NCBI RefSeq assembly: GCF_002879535.1
Contig: NZ_PNOT02000082.1
Span: forward strand, 1-64,000
DNA from: Mesorhizobium intechi
GTDB taxonomy: Bacteria > Pseudomonadota > Alphaproteobacteria > Rhizobiales > Rhizobiaceae
DNA: 64,000 nt
Reading direction: 5' to 3'
Of this stretch, positions 8,421 to 16,817 are shown piece after piece; position 1 is the first letter of the stretch, and the number at the start of each line of letters is the position of its first letter. Under the pieces are notes generated by a model, which made no database searches, was not told the origin of the DNA, and worked only from the letters and a program-made list of their open reading frames with translations. A program made the translations under genes and the position numbers.

Positions 8421-9245
8421 TCAGTTTGACATGAAACGGCAGAGCTGGACGCCGTCGAGCAGCGAGCGGGTAACGCCGCCGAACACCCATTCCCTGATGC
8501 GGCTGTGTCCATAAGCGCCTGACACGACCAGGTCGGCCTTGGCGGAACTCAGGAAGTCGATCAGCTTGTCGCTCTCGTCATCGGCTTTCAGCACTTCGGT
8601 GCGAGCCGTGATACCGTGCCTGGCCAGGAAGGTCGCGACATCCTTTATGCCGGCGGTCGTTTGGTCATCCGGCTCGGTATCGATCGTGACCACGATCACA
8701 TCGTCCGCCATCGCCATCAGCGGCACGGCATCGGCCACCGAGCGCCTGGCTTCGCGGGTGTCTTTCCACGCAACCACGATCCTGCCTGTCGGCACGTGGC
8801 CTGCGCCGCCTGCCACTATTAGCAGCGGCCTGCCAGCGCGCAGCACCAGGCTGCCGGGATCGACGGTCCGATAGGTGTCTCCGGAAGAGACCCCTTCAGG
8901 AGCTCCGGTGATGATGAGATCCGCGCCCCTCGATGCCGCGACCAGGGCTTGGTTGGGATTGTCGAGCGCATTGCGCCATTCCGAAGCCACCGAACCGCCA
9001 ACCAGCCTGTCAAACTCGACGTGGAGGTCCTCGAAGCGCTTCTTGATGTCATCCCTCAATTGCTGCCAGACCTCGGCGGCTATGGCGGCACCCTCGGGCG
9101 CCATCGTGACCGGCAAGGGTGCATCGGCTGCGCAGAACCCGATCAACCGTGCCTCGGAGCGCCTGGCGAGATCGATGGCGATCTTGGTGACCGGCGCGAT
9201 TGGGCCATCTATGCCCACATTCAACAGAATGGATTTGTAGCTCAT
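8421..9245 (-). CDS. Universal stress protein (tandem UspA domains)
   Basis: A 274-residue cytoplasmic protein of two UspA domains, about 1-145 and 150-274. The C-terminal one has GRIVVAWKDTREARRSV and the nucleotide-binding loop GAYGHSRIREWVFGG, close to the G-2X-G-9X-G(S/T) pattern of ATP-binding Usps. The N-terminal one is more degenerate (ITGAPEGVSSG). Tandem Usps of this kind are common in hypoxia and stationary-phase regulons. The perfect FNR-like box at 9312-9325 lies 67 bp upstream and predicts a leader of about 32 nt. A second paralogue lies at 9942-10751. Confidence 0.92.
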   Translation of the reverse strand: MSYKSILLNVGIDGPIAPVTKIAIDLARRSEARLIGFCAADAPLPVTMAPEGAAIAAEVWQQLRDDIKKRFEDLHVEFDRLVGGSVASEWRNALDNPNQALVAASRGADLIITGAPEGVSSGDTYRTVDPGSLVLRAGRPLLIVAGGAGHVPTGRIVVAWKDTREARRSVADAVPLMAMADDVIVVTIDTEPDDQTTAGIKDVATFLARHGITARTEVLKADDESDKLIDFLSSAKADLVVSGAYGHSRIREWVFGGVTRSLLDGVQLCRFMSN

Positions 9246-9311
9246 TGGTGACGCTCTTTTTCGGTATCGGTCGGATCAGCCAAAACTAGCCCGTCCCATG
9301 CATTGCGATCC

Positions 9312-9325
9312 TTGATGCCGATCAA
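9312..9325 (-). promoter_or_regulatory. FNR/FixK-like box (TTGATGCCGATCAA)
   Basis: Exact arms TTGAT and ATCAA. It lies just after the stop of the flavin reductase gene and 67 bp before the universal stress gene ending at 8421, at a class II-compatible distance. Confidence 0.75.
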
Positions 9326-9334
9326 GTTGCGACC

Positions 9335-9865
9335 TCAGGGCATGCGCGAATCGAAATGGATGGTCTCTCCGTCCACCACGAAAGTACCCTTTCCAATATG
9401 GTGCATGGTCTTTGGCTTTGGCTGCCCCGGGTCCACCCAGGCCTTCACGACCTCCAGAACGAAGAGACTATATTTGTTGACGAGCCGGGTATCGACCACG
9501 CGGCATTCGAGATTGGCAAAGCATTCGGCGACCAAGGGTGCGGCGACCTGCCCGGCGGGCAGTGGTGTCAGCCAAATCGTCGCGAACTTGTCTCTGTCCC
9601 GGCCTGAGCAGTTGCCGACCGCCACGACTTTCTCCGCCAGCCCCACGGCCGGAATCGCGATCACGCACTCCTTGGTGTCGCGCAACGCGCCGAACGAGAA
9701 ATCATCACCCGAAACGACGCAGGCAATCGTCGGCGGTGTAAACTCCACCATCATGTGCCAAGACATGGTCATGACATTGGCGCGGCCTCTCGCCCGGGTT
9801 GTCAGCAGAACGACTGGACCCGGCTCGATCAGACGATAGACCTCGGCAAGCGGCAGTTCCTTCAT
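9335..9865 (-). CDS. Flavin reductase-like (FMN-binding split barrel) protein
   Basis: A 176-residue protein of the flavin reductase/DIM6-NTAB family: PGPVVLLTTRARGRANVMTMSWHMMVEFTPPTIACVVS at the N-terminus, SFGALRDTKECVIAIP in the middle, and a C-terminal HHIGKGTFVVDG. Members bind FMN and reduce flavins or serve as small reductase partners; several are annotated as conserved flavoredoxins. It follows the universal stress gene (9942-10751) by 76 bp without an obvious promoter, so it should share the FNR-like box at 10808-10821. Its electron acceptor is unknown. Confidence 0.82.
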   Translation of the reverse strand: MKELPLAEVYRLIEPGPVVLLTTRARGRANVMTMSWHMMVEFTPPTIACVVSGDDFSFGALRDTKECVIAIPAVGLAEKVVAVGNCSGRDRDKFATIWLTPLPAGQVAAPLVAECFANLECRVVDTRLVNKYSLFVLEVVKAWVDPGQPKPKTMHHIGKGTFVVDGETIHFDSRMP

Positions 9866-9941
9866 CTTCGCACCTCAGTTGCATCCGATATTGGCTGGCG
9901 CAAGGCGGCCGCCAACGGGCGAGCGGCCTGCATTCGGCGCG

Positions 9942-10751
9942 TCAGTTCGAGAACAAGCGGTTGACGGATCCATTCCTGAGCAGGGAGCGGGTCATGCCCC
10001 CAAAGGCCCATTCGGACAATCGGCTATGCCCGTAGCCGCCGGCGACGACAAGGTTGGCACCCATGCCGTGGGCGAGTTCGATGATGGTATCGCAAGCATT
10101 GCCCGAGTCCAGGACCTTCGATCTCGCCTTGATGCCATGCCTCATCATGAACCGGACGACGTCGCCGGCACTCTCTCGCGCATCCCTCTGGTTATGTTCT
10201 TCGATCGTCGCCACGAGCACATCTTGTGCGCCGGCCAGGAAGGGCAATGCATCGGTGACTGCCCGCCGAGCTTCGCGAGTATCCTTCCACGCAACCAGAA
10301 CCTTCTCGGGGTCGGGTGGAACAAGCCGGTCGGCCGCAATCAGCACAGGCCGTCCGGCCGACAGCACCAATGTTCCGATGTCGACAACCCGGTGGTGGCC
10401 GGCGCCGGAGGCCGGCGTTCCCGTCACGACGAGATCGGCGGCGCGGGCATGTTTCGCGAGCAGGCGTGTCGGGTCCCCGATCTCTTCACGCCAGGTGGCG
10501 TCGTCTCCGACGAGGCCAAGGAATTCCTCCTTCAGGATCTTCAGGCGATCCTCGATCTCGATCCGGCGCTCACGCATGATTTCCGCCGCCGCCGCCCCAC
10601 CGTCGTCACCGGGGACAAAGACATATGAATCGGCTGCGGCAAAACCGATCAGCGTGGCTTCGAAGCGTCGCGCCAACTCCAGTGCATAGTTCGTTCGCGG
10701 CGCTGCCGGAGAATCGACATCGAGTTGAACCATGATGGTGTTGAAGATCAT
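9942..10751 (-). CDS. Universal stress protein (tandem UspA domains), second copy
   Basis: A 269-residue paralogue of the protein at 8421-9245, with the same two-domain plan. The C-terminal domain has EKVLVAWKDTREARRAV and the loop GGYGHSRLSEWAFGG; the end SVNRLFSN parallels QLCRFMSN of the other copy. ATG 10751 has GGAGG 8 nt upstream and is preferred to the ATG at 10787. The best FNR-type palindrome of the window (10808-10821) is 57 bp upstream, predicting a leader of about 22 nt. Confidence 0.92.
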   Translation of the reverse strand: MIFNTIMVQLDVDSPAAPRTNYALELARRFEATLIGFAAADSYVFVPGDDGGAAAAEIMRERRIEIEDRLKILKEEFLGLVGDDATWREEIGDPTRLLAKHARAADLVVTGTPASGAGHHRVVDIGTLVLSAGRPVLIAADRLVPPDPEKVLVAWKDTREARRAVTDALPFLAGAQDVLVATIEEHNQRDARESAGDVVRFMMRHGIKARSKVLDSGNACDTIIELAHGMGANLVVAGGYGHSRLSEWAFGGMTRSLLRNGSVNRLFSN

Positions 10752-10807
10752 TTTGGTGGCCTCCGAAGCGATTTGTCGCAGGATCACCTGAGGTCCGATC
10801 GTGCGCC

Positions 10808-10821
10808 TTGATGCGCATCAA
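10808..10821 (-). promoter_or_regulatory. FNR/FixK-like box (TTGATGCGCATCAA)
   Basis: A fully symmetric 14-mer with exact consensus arms, in the 138-bp gap between the end of the groEL-like gene and the universal stress gene it probably controls. Confidence 0.8.
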
Positions 10822-10889
10822 AGCCTGCCGGCCTCGCGGGTTCGCGCCTTTCGCCTCCAATCCAAATTCGGTGCTCCGTAACGCGCCGC

Positions 10890-12512
10890 CTACATCGTCA
10901 TCTCTGGTTCGAGGGCGCGTTCCTTCGGCGGTTCCGGAATTTCGGTCATGGTCGCCTCGGTCAGGAGCAGGACGCTCGCCACCGAGACTGCGTTCTCCAG
11001 CGCGATGCGAACGACCTTGGTCGGATCGATGATGCCGGCTTCGACCAAGTCGACATACTCCTTCTTTCCCGCATCGAAGCCGAAATTGCCTGTGCCTTCG
11101 AGCATCTTGGCAATGACGACGCCGCCGTCGACCGCGGAATTCTCGGCGATCTGCCGGACTGGTGCTTCGAGTGCCCGCTTGAGGATCTGCACGCCGGTGC
11201 GCTCGTCGCCTTCGCAACGTTCCTGCTCGTCGGTCACAGTCCTTATGCAGCGCAAGAGGGCAAGCCCGCCGCCTGGCACCACGCCTTCGGCGACAGCGGC
11301 CTTGGTGGCGCTGATGGCATCGTCGAGCGCTTCCTTCTTCGATTTCATCTCGGCTTCGGTCGGCGCGCCGACCTTGATGACGGCGACACCGCCTGCAAGC
11401 TTGGCCAGCCGCTCCTGGAGCTTTTCGCGATCATAGTCGCTCGTCGTATTGTCGATCTCGCGCCGTATCTGTTCGACACGGCCCTTGATCGCCTTTGCGT
11501 CTCCGCCGCCGCCGATGATGGTCGTGTTGTCCTTGTCGACGACGATCCGCTTCGCGCGCCCCAACTGCTCCATGGTGACATTTTCCAGTTTGAGGCCGAG
11601 ATCCTCGGAGATGACCTGTCCGCCGGTCAGGATGGCGATGTCCTGCAACATGGCCTTGCGGCGATCGCCGAAGCCGGGCGCCTTTACGGCACAGTTCTTG
11701 AAGGTCCCGCGGATCTGATTGACGATGAGCGTCGCCAGTGCCTCGCCTTCGACTTCTTCGGCGATCACGAGCAGGGGCGCTCCCGACTTTGCCACGGCCT
11801 CGAGCAGCTTGATCAGATCGTTCAGCGAAGCGATCTTCTTTTCGACGATGAGCACGAGCGCGTCCTCCAGGACCGCTTCCATCTTCTCGGGATCGGTCAC
11901 GAAATATGGCGACAGGAATCCGCGATCGAACTGCATGCCCTCGACGACGTCGAGGACGGTTTCCGTGGTCTTCGATTCTTCGACCGTGATGACGCCTTCG
12001 CCGCCGACTTTCTCCATTGCTTCACCGACCAACTGACCGATGAGAGGATCGTTGTGCGCGGAGATCGTTGCCACCTGTTCTTTCTCGCGACGGGTCGAGA
12101 CAGGCCGGGATATCTGCTTGAGCGTTTCGACTGCCCGCTTGGTGGCGCGGTCAAGACCCCGCTTTATGTCGATCGCGCTCGCACCGGCGACGACGTTGCG
12201 TACGCCGTCGGCGAACATCGCATGGGCCAGAATGGTCGACGTGCTGGTGCCGTCACCGACCATCTCCCCGGTTTTCTCGGCCGCCTGTCTGAGCATCCGC
12301 GCCCCAAGATTCTCCTCCGGGTCCTTCAGGTCGAATTCCTTGGCGATGGTCACGCCGTCGTTACAGACCGTGGGAGCACCCCATTTCTTTTCGATCAGAA
12401 CCGATTTCGAGCGCGGCCCGAGCGTAACACGTACGGCGTCGGCGAGCTGAGTTGTGCCACGAAGTATCTTTTCGCGCGCTGCTGAACGAAACAATACCTG
12501 TTTGTGAGCCAT
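10890..12512 (-). CDS. groEL: Orphan GroEL-like 60-kDa chaperonin
   Basis: A 540-residue complete Hsp60. It keeps the ATP-site motif [14 protein letters not shown], the [10 protein letters not shown] apical segment and the [10 protein letters not shown] stretch. It departs from housekeeping GroEL at the N-terminus ([24 protein letters not shown]) and ends in EPEMTM rather than a Gly-Gly-Met tail. No groES lies on either side and no CIRCE element (TTAGCACTC-N9-GAGTGCTAA) is visible. GGAGGTGG precedes ATG 12512. A perfect FNR-like box is 55 bp upstream. I infer an oxygen-controlled accessory chaperonin that must borrow a GroES from elsewhere; rhizobia usually carry several groEL copies. Confidence 0.93.
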   Translation of the reverse strand: MAHKQVLFRSAAREKILRGTTQLADAVRVTLGPRSKSVLIEKKWGAPTVCNDGVTIAKEFDLKDPEENLGARMLRQAAEKTGEMVGDGTSTSTILAHAMFADGVRNVVAGASAIDIKRGLDRATKRAVETLKQISRPVSTRREKEQVATISAHNDPLIGQLVGEAMEKVGGEGVITVEESKTTETVLDVVEGMQFDRGFLSPYFVTDPEKMEAVLEDALVLIVEKKIASLNDLIKLLEAVAKSGAPLLVIAEEVEGEALATLIVNQIRGTFKNCAVKAPGFGDRRKAMLQDIAILTGGQVISEDLGLKLENVTMEQLGRAKRIVVDKDNTTIIGGGGDAKAIKGRVEQIRREIDNTTSDYDREKLQERLAKLAGGVAVIKVGAPTEAEMKSKKEALDDAISATKAAVAEGVVPGGGLALLRCIRTVTDEQERCEGDERTGVQILKRALEAPVRQIAENSAVDGGVVIAKMLEGTGNFGFDAGKKEYVDLVEAGIIDPTKVVRIALENAVSVASVLLLTEATMTEIPEPPKERALEPEMTM

Positions 12513-12566
12513 GACCACCTCCGGGCTGTGATGCGTCCTGGCTAACAGGGACGAGTTCAGCCGGCT

Positions 12567-12580
12567 TTGATACGCATCAA
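12567..12580 (-). promoter_or_regulatory. FNR/FixK-like box (TTGATACGCATCAA)
   Basis: Exact arms TTGAT and ATCAA. A start 41.5 bp downstream on the minus strand would fall near 12532, leaving a 20-nt leader for the groEL-like gene. Toward the plus strand the spacing does not suit the small frame at 12608. Confidence 0.78.
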
Positions 12581-12607
12581 TCCAAGCGTCAGCGGCAGGG
12601 ATCGGCG

Positions 12608-12889
12608 ATGCTCGAGAAATACGGCCTCCGATCCTCATCCTACCTCACATTCGGCCCAGTTTTTGAAGACAAGCCGATCGAAGAGGGGGCCTTTCGACTT
12701 TGCTGTGGTGCGCTTTGGCCTGAACAGGCCCGCCACTGGCGGCCATGCGGCGCCATCATGGCACGGCTCGATGGCGACCTGATCTACGTGGCGGACGCGC
12801 AGGGAGCGCGCAATTATTCGATCCAACGATCCAGGCGGCTCGCATCGTGCTTGCGGGAGATAACGCCGAGTAGCGCCATCCCGAAGTGA
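12608..12889 (+). CDS. Possible small hypothetical protein (93 aa)
   Basis: A 93-codon frame beginning [20 protein letters not shown], with a middle [21 protein letters not shown] that could be a short beta segment. Third positions are GC-rich as in real genes here. There is only a weak AGGGAT before the ATG, no recognised family, and the FNR-like box is too close to serve it. It fills the otherwise empty 12513-12889 interval and ends exactly where the recombinase remnant frame begins, so it could also be debris. Confidence 0.3.
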   Translation: MLEKYGLRSSSYLTFGPVFEDKPIEEGAFRLCCGALWPEQARHWRPCGAIMARLDGDLIYVADAQGARNYSIQRSRRLASCLREITPSSAIPK

Positions 12890-13435
12890 TTGCCCAGTAA
12901 GTCCCGGCCTAACACAAAGAACGGAAATGCTTGGCCGCCGCTACCGATGCAGACGCACCGTTTAGGGCGCCAGCTTGAAGAGCTAATTCGGGAGATCGAA
13001 AGGCTGGTCAACGCCATTGCCAAGGCCACGGCCAGCCGTACTGGGACCGCAATCAAAACGCTGCATGAAGCGCACAAGTGCATTTTGGCTGAATTGGATC
13101 AGGTGCCCGCCGCGACCGGAGTGATAGCGCTGCACCCTGCGGTTCTCGAGGAACAACTGAACCAGCTTCAGACCGGGCTTGCCAAGGGCACTGCTTCTGG
13201 CGATTCCAAATCTGCCGAGGTAATGCGTGACTTGGTCGAAGCTGTCACGGTGTTTCTAGATCCGTCGAGAACCGGCGGGGTGGAAGCCGAAATCGCTGGT
13301 CGGCTGACGGCGCTCTTGGACCCCGTGGTGGCACAGCGCCAACCGGCTGCGCCTTCTGGAGAAGCGGACTTCGACCCGTCCGATCGTGGTGGTGCGGTCG
13401 ACGAAGGCGGGGCACTCCATATCGCAGCCGAATGA
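12890..13435 (+). pseudogene. Large serine recombinase, C-terminal remnant
   Basis: The 181-codon frame has the sequence style of the C-terminal third of large serine recombinases. There is a coiled coil (LGRQLEELIREIERLVNAIA), then a helix region (HPAVLEEQLNQLQTGLA), then the conserved end EVMRDLVEAVTVFLDP...EAEIAGRLTALLD, like the LRGLIERIVL...ELRGDLAALL of intact proteins. The catalytic resolvase domain and recombinase domain are absent; upstream sequence gives no match. It is therefore a non-functional trace of an integrated element. The TTG at 12890 is only where the frame opens. Confidence 0.6.
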
Positions 13436-13700
13436 GTTGCAGCCGGAGCCGTTTCGGCGGCGCCCACGCTCCGTCCATCGATCGACTGAATTTTTTGGCC
13501 GCGATGAGCAGCGCGGCCGAGACCTAGAGAGCCGTCGCGCTTGGGACGCCAGTTATGGTCTAACGGTAGCGTAGCGGACATTTGGGGCCGTGCAGGACGG
13601 AAGCGCATAAAACGCCGTCAGGCGGCCAATGGGACAGAGGCCGCATTTGGGCTCGTCCGAAGGCTCGTCATATCTCGCGGTCTGGATGTGACGAACGACA

Positions 13701-14435
13701 TCAGTGTGTGTTATCCGTTTCGCGATGCATAGCGGCAAATTCCGCCAAGGTTGGAAAATGGCCTCCGACGTTCGGCTGGGCGAGAGGGCGCTTCGTTGCA
13801 CCTGGTCCCCCCATCCCAAACCTGCGGTCAATCCACACGCCGGCGAGCCCGATGCTCTCTGCCGGCGCATGATCATGAAACAAGCTCTGAGCCACATGCA
13901 GGACTTCGTCTTTCTGAATGCCCAGATCTTGCTTGAGCCTTTCGAACAGAAAACGAAAATTGCCCAGATCCGGCTTGTAGCTGCCAATGTCTTCCGCCGT
14001 GTAAACAGCATCGAAGCCCACACCAAGCTTACGATTTGAAGCCGCGAAACTTCGGCCGTCGACATTCGACAACACGACCAGACGAAAGTGCTGTTTCAGA
14101 TAGGCCAGCGCCTCCCTGGAATCGGGAAAGGCGGGCCAGTCTGGCACCGAGGCGCCGAAACGTTCATGCAGATCGGCCTGCGCAGCGATCCCCCAATGTC
14201 GAGCGAGCCTTGCATGCACCGTCGCCAACAATGTTCTATAGTGCAAGGAAGGCGTCTCGGCTTCCTGCAGCACTTCTATATTCCCATAGGTTTCCAACGC
14301 TTCGTCTCGGCTGATCTCGCCATTTGCGAGGCTCAAAAGCGGCTGGAGCGCGTTCCAGATGCCGGTTTCCCAGTCGATCAGCGTGCCATACACATCGAAT
14401 GTCAGCGCTTTGAAACGGGTCAAATCCATATCCAT
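13701..14435 (-). CDS. HAD-superfamily haloacid dehalogenase type II-like hydrolase
   Basis: A 244-residue soluble hydrolase. The nucleophile Asp14 is in the motif FDVYGTLIDWE, motif II is VVLSNVDGRS, and the acidic end is GSYKPDLGNF. The length and the cap position match L-2-haloacid dehalogenases, which release halide from 2-haloalkanoic acids, but the true substrate of such annotated proteins is often different. ATG 14435 has GAGGG 3-4 nt upstream. It lies 76 bp after the AraC-type regulator on the same strand, so the regulator may act in the same unit. Confidence 0.82.
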   Translation of the reverse strand: MDMDLTRFKALTFDVYGTLIDWETGIWNALQPLLSLANGEISRDEALETYGNIEVLQEAETPSLHYRTLLATVHARLARHWGIAAQADLHERFGASVPDWPAFPDSREALAYLKQHFRLVVLSNVDGRSFAASNRKLGVGFDAVYTAEDIGSYKPDLGNFRFLFERLKQDLGIQKDEVLHVAQSLFHDHAPAESIGLAGVWIDRRFGMGGPGATKRPLAQPNVGGHFPTLAEFAAMHRETDNTH

Positions 14436-14511
14436 GATCCCTCAGACACGCGAAATTTTCGCATCCGTAGCACCCACGCGAGGCCGATATCTTGGCAAAA
14501 CCTTCCGAATT

Positions 14512-15264
14512 TTAGGCTTTTCCTCCCGTTCTTCCGAGCAGATTTCGGCGAGCTTCGGCCGGGGTTGAGTTTCGCTCCCGCCGCATCGCGCGCGTCAAGG
14601 CGCTTTGGTCGGCGTGACCGCTGAAAATCGCGATATCGGCGATGGAAAGGCGCGGATCGGCAAGCATCCGTTCAGCCGCATCGAGGCGCATTGCAACCAA
14701 ATACGCATGCGGAGTGATGGCGCGCCGCCTGATGAACGCTTCATGCAGACGGGTTGGGCTCATCCCTATCGCTTCCGCGATATCGGCGATGCGGATTGGT
14801 TCTGCGAGGTTTCGTTGCATGAACGCCGTGGCCCTTCTAACAGCCAGCTCTCTGCGATCTGGACGATCCCCGGGAGGAATGATGCGATCCAGCAGCAATG
14901 TCGACCAGGCGCGTCGAAGCGAGGCGGAGAGCTCCTGCGATGCGGCCAGTGCTGCGATGTAGTCGATCAGGCCCTGAACCTCCCGGCCGATCGCAAAGAA
15001 TGCAGGTATGTCTTTATCCGGCTCCCCGATGCCGAGGCGGGACGGCAGGTCGAGGACAACGAAAGAGTCCGTTTGCCTGGCGTAGAACGCGTGCTGGCAA
15101 CCGGCAGAAATAAAAGCGCCGGTGCTGCTCGAAACCCGTCCTGAACGGTGCCCCAGATCGATTTCGAGCGCTCCGGAAATGGGCAAGATCACTTGGGGGT
15201 AGTCGTGCTGGTGCCTCTCGATTTCCTCGGAGTATCTTCGGATTTCAACAACGGTCTCGTTCAT
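14512..15264 (-). CDS. AraC family transcriptional regulator
   Basis: A 250-residue regulator. The N-terminal part (about 1-125) is a cupin-like sensor starting with RHQHDYPQVILPISGALEIDLG. The C-terminal part has two helix-turn-helix motifs: IRIADIAEAIGMSPTRLHEAF and LSIADIAIFSGHADQSALTRAMRRERNSTPAEAR. The ATG at 15264 has AGGAC upstream; a GTG at 15279 is the alternative. It precedes the haloacid dehalogenase-like gene. The inducer is unknown. Confidence 0.88.
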   Translation of the reverse strand: MNETVVEIRRYSEEIERHQHDYPQVILPISGALEIDLGHRSGRVSSSTGAFISAGCQHAFYARQTDSFVVLDLPSRLGIGEPDKDIPAFFAIGREVQGLIDYIAALAASQELSASLRRAWSTLLLDRIIPPGDRPDRRELAVRRATAFMQRNLAEPIRIADIAEAIGMSPTRLHEAFIRRRAITPHAYLVAMRLDAAERMLADPRLSIADIAIFSGHADQSALTRAMRRERNSTPAEARRNLLGRTGGKA

Positions 15265-15379
15265 CGATAAGTCCTGCACAAGCGTGGGGTATCGCTCTCG
15301 TGATGAGAAGCCGCGGGGCTCCGGCCATGGGGTTTATGCCATGCGGAGGGCAGCCTTGTAGAGATCCAGGATCGCCCCG

Positions 15380-15652
15380 TCGGTGGCGCGAAGGTCTTGG
15401 CGTCTGGATAAGGTTCCTGCATTCGGCAAGGAAGATGTGGTGAAGGGAATTCTGTGGCGCGATATAGCGGACCGTTCCGAGCGTATTCACCTCGGCGCGA
15501 AGATCGCCTGACAATGCCGTCGGCGACCAAACGAACAAGCCGCCTGTCGCCAGTCTGATGACTGCCACGCGTGTCGGATAGTGAAAACCGGCTGCAGCGG
15601 TGACTGTCGGCCCATTTGCAATCCAGATCTCGGAACCGAACTTGGTCAGCAT
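15380..15652 (-). pseudogene. DUF4336 protein, frameshifted and 3'-truncated
   Basis: From ATG 15652 the minus strand reads MLTKFGSEIWIANGPTVTAA, then HYPTRVAVIRLATGGLFVWSP and NSLHHIFLAE, the typical start of DUF4336 (a metallo-beta-lactamase-like family). At about 15420/15421 one base is missing (GAATG-CAGG where GAATGGCAGG is expected). The frame shifts and the family sequence continues as QEPYPDAKTFAPP before it degrades near 15380. Only about 85 of roughly 200 expected residues remain. The start lies about 40 bp from the truncated insertion sequence, whose arrival may have inactivated the gene. Confidence 0.6.
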
Positions 15653-15688
15653 CACAGCTCTCCCATATTCGTTCACAATAATAGCTAT

Positions 15689-15925
15689 GTGAAAAGCCGC
15701 GCAGAGGAGCAGGAGGCGGGAATGAAGACCGCCGATGTCTGCCGCAAGCACGGGATCTCGGAAGCGACCTTCTACAAATACAAGGCGAAGTTTGGTGGCA
15801 TGGACGTTTCCGACGCCCGCAAGCTGAAGGCTTTGGAGGAGGAGAACGCCAAATTGAAGAAGCTGCTGGCCGAGCAGTTGCTGGACAATGCCATCCTGAA
15901 GGATGTCGCCGCAAAGAAATGGTGA
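15689..15925 (+). pseudogene. IS3-family transposase OrfA, N-terminally deleted
   Basis: The frame reads [11 protein letters not shown] and then [20 protein letters not shown], with a leucine-zipper-like end [18 protein letters not shown]. Intact relatives start MKKSRFTEEQII...LREQEAG, so roughly 11 residues between KSR and EEQEAG are missing, damaging the first helix of the DNA-binding domain. The end overlaps OrfB by 7 nt, as expected for programmed -1 frameshifting. It may be translated from ATG 15722, but DNA binding is doubtful. Confidence 0.65.
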
Positions 15926-16758
15926 CGCCCGATGCCAAGCGATGCGCTGTGGCCCACGCCTGCGAGCGGCACGGGGTGAGCCAGCGTCGGGCGTGCAAGG
16001 CTCTTTTCGTCGATCGCTCGAGCGTTCGCTACACAAGCATTCGGCCGGACGATGCCATCGTTCGAGCCGCGATGAAGACGGTGGCTGCCGAGCGCCGCCG
16101 CTTTGGCTACCGGCGCATCCACATCATGCTTGAACGTCAAGGGATCGTGATGAACCAGAAGAAGCTGCGGCGGCTTTATCGGGAGGAGAAGCTCCAGGTC
16201 CGCAAGCGTGGCGGCCGCAAGCGGGCCTTGGGAACGAGAAGGCCGATGATCGCGCCGGGCCGGACGAACGAGCGCTGGAGCCTGGACTTCGTGAGCGATG
16301 CCTTCACGGACGGACGACGGTTCCGGGTTCTGGCCATCGTCGACGACTTCACGCGGGAATGCCTGGCGTTGGTCGCGGATACATCGCTGTCGGGCGCCCG
16401 CGTCGCTCGGGAACTGGATGCCATCATCGCTCGCCGCGGCAGGTCCTGCACGATCGTCTCGGACAATGGCACCGAGTTGACGTCGATGGCGATCCTCAAA
16501 TGGTGCCAGGAGAGCGGCGTCGAATGGCACTACATCGCACCCGGAAAGCCGATGCAGAACGGATTCGTGGAGAGCTTCAACGGCCGATTTCGCGACGAAT
16601 GCTTGAACGAAACGCTGTTCTCTACCCTCACGCAAGCGCGGGCGGCAATCGATCTATGGAAGGAGGACTACAACCAGAACAGACCACACTCAGCCCTGGG
16701 CAACATCACGCCCATCGAATTCGCCATAAAAATGGCGCTGGAAAAACAGGCCGCATGA
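15919..16758 (+). CDS. IS3-family transposase OrfB (DDE integrase core)
   Basis: A 279-residue catalytic half. It has an HTH_21-like region (about 45-95, [16 protein letters not shown]) and an rve integrase core with Asp123 (SLDFVSD), Asp182 (SDNGTE) and Glu218 ([11 protein letters not shown]). Asp182 and Glu218 are separated by 35 residues, the classical D-35-E spacing. The end [15 protein letters not shown] is typical. It is normally made only as an OrfAB fusion by ribosomal frameshifting near 15915-15925. The frame is intact, so the element was disabled from the left rather than within orfB. Confidence 0.92.
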   Translation: MVTPDAKRCAVAHACERHGVSQRRACKALFVDRSSVRYTSIRPDDAIVRAAMKTVAAERRRFGYRRIHIMLERQGIVMNQKKLRRLYREEKLQVRKRGGRKRALGTRRPMIAPGRTNERWSLDFVSDAFTDGRRFRVLAIVDDFTRECLALVADTSLSGARVARELDAIIARRGRSCTIVSDNGTELTSMAILKWCQESGVEWHYIAPGKPMQNGFVESFNGRFRDECLNETLFSTLTQARAAIDLWKEDYNQNRPHSALGNITPIEFAIKMALEKQAA

Positions 16759-16790
16759 GGCCAGAAATGAAGCGCCGGACTCTCCATTGA

Positions 16791-16817
16791 AATGGAGGGA
16801 ACAAGGGTCTCAGGTCA
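16791..16817 (+). repeat. Right terminal inverted repeat of the IS3-family element
   Basis: The segment AATGGAGGGAACAAGGGTCT followed by CAGGTCA is placed 32 bp after the OrfB stop and has the form of an IS3-group right end. No matching left repeat was found. Confidence 0.6.

Larger units (their letters stand above)
15689..16817 (+). mobile_element. IS3-family insertion sequence, left end missing
   Basis: It holds an orfA/orfB pair in overlapping frames and ends with a right terminal repeat at about 16791-16817 (outer end CTCAGGTCA). The matching left end, which should begin TGACCTGAG, is not found upstream of orfA. OrfA itself has lost its first residues. The left limit given is only where transposase-like sequence starts. 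The element lies between the AraC/DUF4336 genes and the tRNA-Met and is probably immobile unless a complete copy acts in trans. Confidence 0.75.

Noticed and set aside
13541..13732. A 63-codon plus-strand frame after the recombinase remnant
   Set aside because: No ribosome site, no family and partly antisense to the HAD gene; 13436-13700 seems to hold no gene.
15245..16036. A long minus-strand frame across the IS left end as one gene
   Set aside because: Only the part from 15652 to about 15425 matches a family (DUF4336); the upstream part is antisense to transposase orfA/orfB.
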